Positions 1 through 6,250 of a stretch of DNA of 13,821 nucleotides are shown here, one piece after another. Source of the stretch: Bacteroidales bacterium (lineage in GTDB: Bacteria; Bacteroidota; Bacteroidia; Bacteroidales; VadinHA17); assembly GCA_003518245.1 (NCBI GenBank), contig DOZA01000184.1, positions 1-13,821 on the forward strand. Reading direction: 5' to 3'. A program made the translations under genes and the position numbers. The notes under the pieces are model-generated. The model did no database searches. It worked only from the letters and a program-made list of their open reading frames with translations, and was not told the DNA's origin. Within the stretch, counting starts at the first letter, position 1; every line of letters starts with the position of its first letter.

Positions 1-704
1 CCCGTTATTCTCCTGCATGCATTAAGAACGGTAATTGTTGTTCCATGCACTATCCCCTGTGGTCCTATATACATATAAGAGCCGGCCATCATCTGACCAT
101 ACTGGCTCACCCCCAGAGCATTGAATCGCTCCCAGTCATCGCTGCTCGAATAGTTTGGAATAACCATCCCGTTGGTCACCACCAGTCGGGGAGCATCTTT
201 ATGTGAAGGGAATATACCCAATGGATGACCCGAATAAACAACCAGGGTCTGTTTATCATTTATTGTGGCAAGGTACTTCATTATTAGCCTGTACTGAGCC
301 CAGTTCTGAAAGACTGCTCCATTGCCTCCATATGTGATAAGCTCATGTGGATGCTGGGCCACAGCAGTATCCAGGTTATTACTTATCATAAGCATTATGG
401 CAGCTGCCTGTTTTGATTTGTGAGGGAAATCGCCTATAGGCCTGGCTTTTATTGTATAATCAGGTCTGAACCTGTACATATATATCCTGCCATACCTTAA
501 TAATTCATCTGCAAATTCAGGAGCCAGGACACCATGAAATTTTTCCGGGAAATACCTAAGGGCATTTCTCACCGCCAGGCGTTTATCCTTATTATTTAAT
601 ATATCCTTACGTACAGGGGCATGACTAATACTTTCATCATAGGGCTTTGGTTCTGGCATCTCATCCGGTATACCTTCAAGTATCTGTTTATGAAATTCCT
701 TCAT
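1..704 (-). CDS. hutU: Urocanate hydratase (urocanase), N-terminal part; runs off the left edge
   Basis: The 234 complete codons read from ATG at 704 contain no stop, and the gene continues past base 1. Urocanase adds water to urocanate to give imidazolonepropionate, the second step of histidine degradation, in the cytosol with tightly bound NAD+. Recognition rests on conserved blocks: ELITYGGNGAVFQNW at about residues 121-135, YSGHPLGIFPSHKDAPR at 157-173, VTNGMVIPNYS at 176-186, and QYGQMMAGSYMYIGPQGIVH at 201-220. These match the long urocanase form common in Bacteroidetes (about 660-670 residues, from memory) better than the 557-residue proteobacterial form. The C-terminal half with the remaining active-site residues lies outside the window, so intactness cannot be judged. 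It lies 64 nt after the zinc-ribbon gene on the same strand, but a hairpin and an inverted repeat between them suggest a separate transcription unit. Other hut genes may lie to the left (inference). Confidence 0.95.
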   Translation of the reverse strand, partial: MKEFHKQILEGIPDEMPEPKPYDESISHAPVRKDILNNKDKRLAVRNALRYFPEKFHGVLAPEFADELLRYGRIYMYRFRPDYTIKARPIGDFPHKSKQAAAIMLMISNNLDTAVAQHPHELITYGGNGAVFQNWAQYRLIMKYLATINDKQTLVVYSGHPLGIFPSHKDAPRLVVTNGMVIPNYSSSDDWERFNALGVSQYGQMMAGSYMYIGPQGIVHGTTITVLNACRRIT

Positions 705-710
705 TGTTAT

Positions 711-748
711 AACTTAACATTGATTATTATTTGATACAATGCTAAGTT
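711..748 (-). repeat. Imperfect inverted repeat just upstream of hutU
   Basis: Arms 711-722 (AACTTAACATTG) and 737-748 (CAATGCTAAGTT) are complementary at 11 of 12 positions around a 14-nt loop. In minus-strand RNA the odd position is a G-U wobble, so all 12 pairs can form; in plus-strand RNA it is an A-C mismatch. The asymmetry favours a role in RNA read towards hutU. The proximal arm ends 6 nt before the hutU ATG, so the hairpin could hinder initiation; alternatively the DNA repeat could bind a regulator. Function is inference. Confidence 0.5.
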
Positions 749-749
749 A

Positions 750-780
750 AAAAAAAGCCCGGTAATTTTCAGCTTTTTTT
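750..780 (-). terminator. Possible intrinsic terminator after the zinc-ribbon gene
   Basis: A perfect 9-bp stem (AAAAAAAGC at 750-758, GCTTTTTTT at 772-780) encloses a 13-nt loop. Read on the minus strand it covers the last codons and stop of the zinc-ribbon gene, and the descending arm ends in eight U residues, as in an intrinsic terminator. Only two pairs are G-C, so the stem is weak. The A and T tracts would also allow plus-strand use, but no plus-strand gene ends here. Confidence 0.4.
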
Positions 781-1533
781 ATCTCCGAGTATATCTTCAT
801 CAACAAGAATACGTCCACAGTATTCGCAGACGATAATTTTCTTGCGTGATTTAATATCCAGCTGGCGCTGTGGGGGTATCTGGTTAAAGCAGCCACCACA
901 GGCATCCCTCTGCACGGGCACCACGGCCAGTCCGTTTCTTGCATTCTGACGAATGCGCCTGTAGGCTGTAAGAAGTCTTTCTTCTATTATTTTACTTATC
1001 TTTTCTGATTCTTTATCAAGCTGTTTTTCTTCTTTCCTGGTATCAGCGATAATTGAATCCAGTTCAGATGTTTTATTCTCAAGATCACCCTTCAGTCCTT
1101 CCAGGTTTGTCTTCGAGTTTTCAATAACCTCTGCCTTGTCATCTTTCAAGACAGTAAATTCCTTGATCTTTTTATTACAGAGCTCTATCTCCAGGGTCTG
1201 GTACTCGATCTCTTTTGACAGAGAATCATATTCCCTGTTATTTCTTACATTATTTTGTTGCTCTTCGTACTTTTTTATAAGGTTTTCAGCTTCTCCTATT
1301 TCATTATTTTTTGTTTTAATCGCTGTTTCCATCTCTTTGAGCTCTTCATTCAGTTTCCCGATCCTTGTTTCAAGGCCTTCCACTTCATCTTCAAGATCCT
1401 GAACCTCCAGGGGTAGTTCACCTCTCAGTGTCCTTATCTTATCTATTTCTGAATCAACAACCTGTAATCTGTACAGTGCCTTCAATTTTTCCTCAACGGT
1501 CATTTCTTTCTCACCTGCTTTCACTTTTTCCAT
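769..1533 (-). CDS. Coiled-coil protein with C-terminal C4 zinc ribbon (COG1579 / CT398-like)
   Basis: The 254-residue soluble protein has two visible parts. Residues about 15-190 are rich in Glu, Lys and Leu and should form a long antiparallel coiled-coil hairpin. Residues 212-239 carry four cysteines in two CxxC-type pairs (C212/C215 in CGGC and C236/C239 in CEYC), a C4 zinc ribbon. This is the architecture of the widespread COG1579/CT398 family; its biochemical role is not settled, and nucleic-acid or protein binding has been proposed. No signal peptide or membrane segment is seen, so it should be cytosolic. The chosen ATG at 1533 overlaps the end of the Nif3 gene by 13 nt; the ATG at 1503 (MTVEEKLKAL) is a realistic alternative because family similarity begins near there. 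The overlap indicates cotranscription and probably coupled translation with Nif3, a pairing I recall from other Bacteroidetes. Confidence 0.93.
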   Translation of the reverse strand: MEKVKAGEKEMTVEEKLKALYRLQVVDSEIDKIRTLRGELPLEVQDLEDEVEGLETRIGKLNEELKEMETAIKTKNNEIGEAENLIKKYEEQQNNVRNNREYDSLSKEIEYQTLEIELCNKKIKEFTVLKDDKAEVIENSKTNLEGLKGDLENKTSELDSIIADTRKEEKQLDKESEKISKIIEERLLTAYRRIRQNARNGLAVVPVQRDACGGCFNQIPPQRQLDIKSRKKIIVCEYCGRILVDEDILGDKKS

Positions 1534-2630
1534 GCCTGTGAATAATTTACTGGATTTGTATTTATATTTGAAAATCGGACTGCAAATTTAGGGAATTTTT
1601 TTGTAATTAACTCATGTATTATTTCAAGTGCTGGTTTTTCACTTTCATAATGGCCTATATCAACCAGCAGTATATCATTGCCTGCCTCAAAATAAGAATG
1701 GTATTTTATATCAGCTGTAGCAAATACATCGGCGCCGGATGATATAGCTTTTCCAATATAATTTCCACCGGAACCACCCATGAGTGCTACCTTTTTAATC
1801 TTTTTCCCGGTGAATGCAGTATGTCTTATTCCCTTTGCCTCAAATATCTCTCCGAGCATCTCAACAATACCAGCTTCTGTAAGTTCCTTTTTCAGTTCAC
1901 CCACCACACCCAGGCCAGTACCCGGCATATTATTTTCGATTCTGTAAAGATCATAGGCTACTTCTTCGTAAGGATGTGCATTAATCATTGCACTGACAAC
2001 CCTGCTCTTAAGATATTCAGGCAGCACGGTTTCTATCCTAATCTCTTCCTCGATATGATCACTGCCCTGTTTGCCTGCAAAAGGATCAGTACCAGGGCCT
2101 GCTCTGAATGTTCCCCTACCATGTATATTATAGCTGCACCTGTCATAATTACCCAGGAATCCTGCACCGGCATTAAAAACTGCATCCCTGACATTTTCAG
2201 CATGATCCAGCGGAACAAAAACAACAAGTTTAAGAAGCTTACTATCAAGTGGCATCAGTGGTTTTATATTCCTCAGCTTCATCTTTTCTGCCAAGCGGTA
2301 ACTCACTCCTCCCCTAACTGTATCAAGGTTTGTATGCATGCTGTAAACAGATATATTATTCAGCACAGCCTTTAATATGATTTTTTCAGTTGCTGTTTTC
2401 CCGCTTAGGTGTTTAAGCGGTTTAAAGATAAGAGGGTGATGAGAAATAACCATCTGGCATCCCCTGGTTATTGCCTCATCAATAATTTCTTCAGTGACAT
2501 CCAGGCTCAGCAGTACTGAGTCCACAGCCTGACCGTGTTCGCCAACCTGTATGCCCGAGTTATCATATGATTCCTGGAAGGCAGTTGGCACCATTGATTC
2601 AAGATAATTAACCAGCTCTTTCAGCTTCAT
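1521..2630 (-). CDS. Nif3-like dinuclear metal centre hexameric protein (YqfO/YbgI family)
   Basis: The protein has 369 residues, the length of the three-domain YqfO-type members. Two Nif3 halves, about residues 1-125 and 240-369, flank an inserted PII/CutA-like domain at about 130-235 (YEEVAYDLY at 221-229). Expected ligands of the two-metal site are present: H64 and H65 in SHHPLIF, D103 in HTNLD, and H327 and E331 in GHYESE, with the usual four-residue spacing of the last pair. The family forms toroidal hexamers, and members are often annotated as GTP cyclohydrolase 1 type 2 homologues. The physiological substrate remains uncertain, so no reaction is assigned here. It is cytosolic. ATG at 2630 follows the MerR gene by 12 nt and the 3' end overlaps the zinc-ribbon gene by 13 nt, indicating one operon. 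No key residue is missing. Confidence 0.95.
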   Translation of the reverse strand: MKLKELVNYLESMVPTAFQESYDNSGIQVGEHGQAVDSVLLSLDVTEEIIDEAITRGCQMVISHHPLIFKPLKHLSGKTATEKIILKAVLNNISVYSMHTNLDTVRGGVSYRLAEKMKLRNIKPLMPLDSKLLKLVVFVPLDHAENVRDAVFNAGAGFLGNYDRCSYNIHGRGTFRAGPGTDPFAGKQGSDHIEEEIRIETVLPEYLKSRVVSAMINAHPYEEVAYDLYRIENNMPGTGLGVVGELKKELTEAGIVEMLGEIFEAKGIRHTAFTGKKIKKVALMGGSGGNYIGKAISSGADVFATADIKYHSYFEAGNDILLVDIGHYESEKPALEIIHELITKKFPKFAVRFSNINTNPVNYSQAWKK

Positions 2631-2642
2631 TATTGAAATATT

Positions 2643-2978
2643 TTAAATATCATCCCTTATTTTAACCAGCAGGGAACGTATTTTCTTAAGTGATTTTATT
2701 ACTTCGTGATTCTTTCTGACATCTTCCGGGTTTTCTGACATTTTCTTCTTTACCCCTGCTATTGTCATACCTTTCTCCTTAAGCAGGTAGTGTATCATCT
2801 TAAGGTTATCAACATCCTCGGAGGTAAACATCCTGTTCCCTTTTTTGTTTTTCTGGGGTTTTATAATATCAAATTCCTTTTCCCAGTACCTTACAGCTGA
2901 TGTTTGCTCTCCGAGCATATCGGCAACCTCTCCTATTGAATAGAACAATTTTCCTTTTTTAACAGTTTTCTCGCTCAT
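2643..2978 (-). CDS. Short MerR-type HTH transcriptional regulator
   Basis: The protein has 111 residues from ATG at 2978. Residues 11-80 form a MerR-type winged helix: YSIGEVADMLGEQTSAVRYW at 13-32 is the helix-turn-helix, followed by the wing (KNKKGNRMFTSEDVDNLKMI at 43-62) and a third helix containing EKGMTIAGVKKKM. A short basic, probably helical tail replaces the long dimerisation helix and effector domain of full-size MerR proteins, and no metal-binding cysteines are seen. It is therefore unlikely to be a metal sensor of the classic kind; this compact type occurs widely in Bacteroidetes and its targets are unknown to me. A TTG six bases upstream is a possible but less likely start. Only 2 nt separate it from the CapA-type gene and 12 nt from Nif3, so it may regulate its own operon (inference). 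Confidence 0.88.
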   Translation of the reverse strand: MSEKTVKKGKLFYSIGEVADMLGEQTSAVRYWEKEFDIIKPQKNKKGNRMFTSEDVDNLKMIHYLLKEKGMTIAGVKKKMSENPEDVRKNHEVIKSLKKIRSLLVKIRDDI

Positions 2979-2980
2979 AA

Positions 2981-4054
2981 TCAATGCTTAATAGTTATGT
3001 TACCATTATTTTCTATTATTATTCCGGTTTCAGGGAAATCCGTCATCATTAGTTCCCGGATCTTAAAAATAGCTCTTTTTTGGGGATCTGTTTTAACCTG
3101 ACCCGAATTATTCTGATATACAGGTACGATCTTACCTCCCAGAAACTCACCATTGCGGGTCACGCATATATTAATAACCGGGGCATAGCCATTGGGGCCT
3201 CTCAGGTTGAATCGTCTGTAAGTACAAAAATTGCCCAGGCTGTAGGCTATCAGTCGTCCTTTATATAATTCCACAGCGCGGCTTACATGGGGTCCATGTC
3301 CAAGTACAATATCTGCTCCCATATCTATCACCCTGTGGGCAAAGGTGTAAACATCGCCCCTGTTCTCACCATAATAAAACTCTTCTTCTCTGGTAATATG
3401 CTGATAATCGGCTCCTTCGCCACCCCCGTGTACAGATACAATCACAATATCACAACTATCTTCAAGGAGGCTGATGATCTGATTAACCCTGTTATCATCA
3501 TGAAGGTTTACGGTTCCCTTATTGGGAGCAAAGGCACAGAATCCCACCTTAACAGAATCATTAATAAGTCTTACAGACCATGGATTCTCATCAGTTCCGG
3601 CGAATGAAATATTCAGGGAATCCAGAATCCCGGATGTTGTTTCTTTTGCCTTATAGCCAAAATCACCAATATGGTTATTGGCAATACTCAGCAGGTCGAA
3701 GCCTGCCATATAAAGAACTTCTGCATATTTCTCAGGTACTCTGAAAGCATAGCAGGTTGTTGTATCCCTGCATTTTTTCTCAAGCACTGCACTATCTGAA
3801 AAAGGGCCTTCCAGATTGCCGAAAGTTAGATCAGCCTGAGATAATATATCAAAGAGAGAAGACATCAAAGGCAGAGGATCATCATATGGTGGAAGATATC
3901 TGTTATCAGGGAATGCTGTTCCCAGCATTATATCACCAACGGCTGTAATAGTGATTGTATCATTAAAAATAATAGTGTCGTTATCATTGCTGTTCCCTGA
4001 AATAAGGCAGGGCGCAGCTATATACATAATAAGAACGAATAATAACTTTTTCAC
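2981..4054 (-). CDS. Exported CapA-family protein (PGA_cap, metallophosphatase-like fold)
   Basis: The GTG at 4054 gives 357 residues beginning with a good signal sequence (MKKLLFVLIMYIAAPCLISG); the frame is open back to a GTG at 4117, but that would place the signal 21 residues in and overlap the upstream M23 gene. The mature part carries the CapA series: GDIMLG at 40-45, GNLEG at 79-83, NNH at 126-128, HGGG at 209-212, GHGPH at 252-256 and SLGNF at 272-276. Their Asp, Asn and His residues correspond to the metal-binding positions of the calcineurin-like fold. CapA/PgsA takes part in poly-gamma-glutamate capsule formation in Bacillus, but no capB or capC partner is visible here, so poly-glutamate synthesis is not supported. 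A periplasmic or surface envelope hydrolase fits the M23 neighbours better (inference). A lipoprotein cysteine is not convincing: APC precedes the candidate position rather than a proper lipobox. Confidence 0.9.
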   Translation of the reverse strand: MKKLLFVLIMYIAAPCLISGNSNDNDTIIFNDTITITAVGDIMLGTAFPDNRYLPPYDDPLPLMSSLFDILSQADLTFGNLEGPFSDSAVLEKKCRDTTTCYAFRVPEKYAEVLYMAGFDLLSIANNHIGDFGYKAKETTSGILDSLNISFAGTDENPWSVRLINDSVKVGFCAFAPNKGTVNLHDDNRVNQIISLLEDSCDIVIVSVHGGGEGADYQHITREEEFYYGENRGDVYTFAHRVIDMGADIVLGHGPHVSRAVELYKGRLIAYSLGNFCTYRRFNLRGPNGYAPVINICVTRNGEFLGGKIVPVYQNNSGQVKTDPQKRAIFKIRELMMTDFPETGIIIENNGNITIKH

Positions 4055-4097
4055 AGGGTATTTCCCGTTCAGAACAAGTGATATTGGATTTCTCAGA

Positions 4098-5072
4098 TTA
4101 ATCAAAAGACTGACCACTTCTCATTGCAAGTTCAATCATTCTTTCATATTCTTCGGCTGTAAGGTCACTGAAGTAATAATTTGCCGGATCGACCTTTTTA
4201 CCGTTCAGATGCACTTCGTAATGCAGATGAGGTGCTGTTGAGAGACCTGTGCTTCCTACAAATCCTATAACATCACCTCTTTTCACCTTTTGACCCACTC
4301 TCAGGTTATTGAACCTGTTCATGTGGGCATACACTGTCTGGTATCCAAAGCCATGATCAATGATAACATGGTTACCTAGTCCCCTCTTGGAGCTCCTTAT
4401 CATGGACACCCGTCCATCGCCTGTGGCATAAATATCTGTACCTGTAGGGGCAGTAAAATCCATTCCATAATGAAATTTTCTAATTTTATATATAGGATGG
4501 ATCCTGTATCCCCATCCTGAAGCCGTGCGAGTAAGGTCTTTATTTGATATTGGCATTATGGCGCGTATGCTACGCAGCATCTCTTCTTTCTCATTGGCCA
4601 GTGATATCAGGTCATCAAATGATTTTGACTGCACATATGTCTTCTTTTTGATCCTGTTGAGCCTCATGGCTGTTTCAATAACTATTCTTGAGTTATCATA
4701 ACCTTCAAGCTCCTCATACCTGTTAACTCCTCCTATTCCTCCTTTGCGCAAAGAAGTTGGTATTGGTTCAGCCTCAAAAATAGTCCTGTACAGGTTATCA
4801 TCAGTTTCCTGCAGGTGTGCCAGCACCTTCTCCACCTTATCAAGGTCTTTGCTGAGCAATTCATATTGAAGCCTCATTTGCTCATTCTCCCTCTTAAGAA
4901 CTTTTTCTTTTGGAGAATCAAAAAGATAGGTAAAAATAACACCGTATAATATCGCCAAGATAAGCGAACCGGTAAAATAAGCAAGGAATCTCAAAAAACG
5001 TTCCCCCATGCTCATTTTAATCCTGTCAAATGATACCAATTCCTGGTTATACTTGTATTTTATTTTTGCCAT
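4098..5072 (-). CDS. Membrane-anchored M23 (LytM-type) peptidase, second of a tandem pair
   Basis: The 324-residue protein has a short basic cytosolic tail, one membrane segment at about residues 28-50, a coiled coil at about 55-90, and a C-terminal M23 domain at about 185-300. The zinc site is complete: H201 and D205 in HYGMDF, H250 in YAHM, and H284 in PHLHYEV. The conserved GWGYRIHP block precedes it. M23 enzymes cut peptide crosslinks in peptidoglycan on the periplasmic side; some LytM-type members instead activate other hydrolases, but those usually lack zinc ligands, so activity is likely here. The protein is clearly paralogous to the one encoded just upstream: same length, same order of parts, and a shared SFDD motif before the catalytic domain. 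The 103-nt spacer before it holds a possible promoter element at 5089-5096. The CapA-type gene follows after 43 nt. Confidence 0.95.
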   Translation of the reverse strand: MAKIKYKYNQELVSFDRIKMSMGERFLRFLAYFTGSLILAILYGVIFTYLFDSPKEKVLKRENEQMRLQYELLSKDLDKVEKVLAHLQETDDNLYRTIFEAEPIPTSLRKGGIGGVNRYEELEGYDNSRIVIETAMRLNRIKKKTYVQSKSFDDLISLANEKEEMLRSIRAIMPISNKDLTRTASGWGYRIHPIYKIRKFHYGMDFTAPTGTDIYATGDGRVSMIRSSKRGLGNHVIIDHGFGYQTVYAHMNRFNNLRVGQKVKRGDVIGFVGSTGLSTAPHLHYEVHLNGKKVDPANYYFSDLTAEEYERMIELAMRSGQSFD

Positions 5073-5088
5073 ATCACAAAATATTGCG

Positions 5089-5096
5089 CAAAGATA
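5089..5096 (-). promoter_or_regulatory. Possible -7 element of an internal promoter before the second M23 gene
   Basis: On the minus strand this reads TATCTTTG, an exact match to the Bacteroidetes -7 consensus TAnnTTTG, in the 103-nt spacer between the two M23 genes. No TTG sits at the usual 19-21 nt upstream; the nearest is 28 nt away. It would give a leader of only about 12 nt. It is therefore a weak candidate for separate expression of the downstream genes. Confidence 0.3.
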
Positions 5097-5175
5097 TCAT
5101 AAATATATTAAATCTAATAAATTACAAAAGCCAATAAGGGCATAATTTTTAACATTTATCAGAAAGTTATAGGAT

Positions 5176-6147
5176 TTAATTATCAACAGAATTACTGTTC
5201 AGAACACTGATCATTTCATTGTATTCTTCCATGGTCAATTCATCGTTGAAGAAATACAATGGGTTCTTAATCATGCCATTATAATGTATCTCATAATGTA
5301 AATGTGGTCCTGAAGATATGCCGGTGCTTCCGGACAGACCAAGGGTATCACCCCTCACAACCTCCTGTCCGGCAGATACATAAACGGTTCTCAGATGTCC
5401 ATATATAGTTTTAAAACCATATCCATGATCTATTTCCACCATATTACCGAAGCCGAAGGGGCTCCATCCTGCCCTGGTGACTACTCCCGCGCCCGTGGCA
5501 AAAACATCGGTGCCTGAAGGAGCCGTGAAATCCTGTCCATGATGCCACCTCGGGGTGCCCAGCACGGGATGCTTTTCCCTGAATTTAAGTCCTTCTCCAA
5601 GGGGTATATTAACATTAACGGGGCGAATATAAGGTATATGATCCAGCTTATTCTTCCAGTCAGAGGCAACAGGTATAATATCATCGAACGACCTCGACTG
5701 TATATAAGTCCTCCTCAGCAGTTCATCCACTTTCTTTGTAGCACCTATAAGAATATCTGAATTCTCATATCCTTCCAGATCTGCATATTTTTTTGTACCA
5801 CCATATCCCGATTGCCTGAAAGATGAAGGTATTTTTTCCATATCAAATACCGGTCTGTAAACATTATCCTCGGCTGTAGCTATAGTAGCCAATTTGAGAT
5901 CAATGGTTTCGAAATCCTTTGCCATCAAATCATACTTGTACTTTATCTCATCAAGCTCAGACTGTAGTTTTTTTTCTCTTGGCGATCCAAATAAATACTT
6001 GAAAACCATACCATAGCCTATAGCAAGTATAACTGAGACAACAAGAACTATACTGAGCCTGGCAAGTTTCTGTTTTAAAGAAAGCCTGTATTCTTTATAT
6101 ACTAATTCTTTTCTATCAAGTAAATATTTCTTTCGAAACATCAGCAT
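5176..6147 (-). CDS. Membrane-anchored M23 (LytM-type) peptidase, first of a tandem pair
   Basis: This 323-residue protein has a basic tail, a membrane segment at about residues 31-52, a coiled coil at about 56-90, the SFDD motif at 153-156 and an M23 domain at about 186-300. Zinc ligands are intact: H202 and D206 in HHGQDF, H251 in YGHL, and H284 in PHLHYEIH. The block before the first ligand reads GLKFREKHP, keeping the Arg and His-Pro but lacking the Trp-Gly seen in the neighbouring paralogue, so the substrate groove may differ (inference). It probably acts on peptidoglycan in the periplasm while anchored in the inner membrane. The ATG at 6147 is used; the ATG at 6141 (MFRKKY) is equally possible and aligns better with the paralogue's start. 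It heads the leftward operon, directly behind a strong Bacteroidetes-type promoter and divergent from alaS. Confidence 0.95.
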   Translation of the reverse strand: MLMFRKKYLLDRKELVYKEYRLSLKQKLARLSIVLVVSVILAIGYGMVFKYLFGSPREKKLQSELDEIKYKYDLMAKDFETIDLKLATIATAEDNVYRPVFDMEKIPSSFRQSGYGGTKKYADLEGYENSDILIGATKKVDELLRRTYIQSRSFDDIIPVASDWKNKLDHIPYIRPVNVNIPLGEGLKFREKHPVLGTPRWHHGQDFTAPSGTDVFATGAGVVTRAGWSPFGFGNMVEIDHGYGFKTIYGHLRTVYVSAGQEVVRGDTLGLSGSTGISSGPHLHYEIHYNGMIKNPLYFFNDELTMEEYNEMISVLNSNSVDN

Positions 6148-6179
6148 AATTATAACTTGAATTTCCCCCTCAAGTGCGG

Positions 6180-6211
6180 CAAATCTAATTTAAATAAACT
6201 AATTTTACAAA
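6180..6211 (-). promoter_or_regulatory. Bacteroidetes-type promoter for the M23-CapA-MerR-Nif3 operon
   Basis: Read on the minus strand, TTTG (6211-6208) is followed by exactly 20 nt and then TAGATTTG (6187-6180). This matches both boxes of the known Bacteroidetes vegetative promoter (TTTG at -33 and TAnnTTTG at -7) and the 19-21 nt spacing. Transcription would start near 6175, leaving about 28-35 nt before the M23 start codon. No equally good promoter for alaS is visible in the same divergent gap; TAATTTTA at 6200-6207 on the plus strand is a poor match without a -33 box. Confidence 0.7.
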
Positions 6212-6250
6212 CTATTAGTAAATCATCATGTTAACGGAGTAGTGTTTTAT

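Noticed and set aside
1821..2375. 184-codon plus-strand open frame inside the Nif3 gene
   Set aside because: It lies wholly antisense to a gene with clear family motifs, has a composition rich in Ser, His, Cys and Ile typical of an antisense frame, and shows no recognisable domain.
3287..3607. 106-codon plus-strand open frame inside the CapA-type gene
   Set aside because: It is antisense to the GHGPH and HGGG motif regions and has no support of its own.
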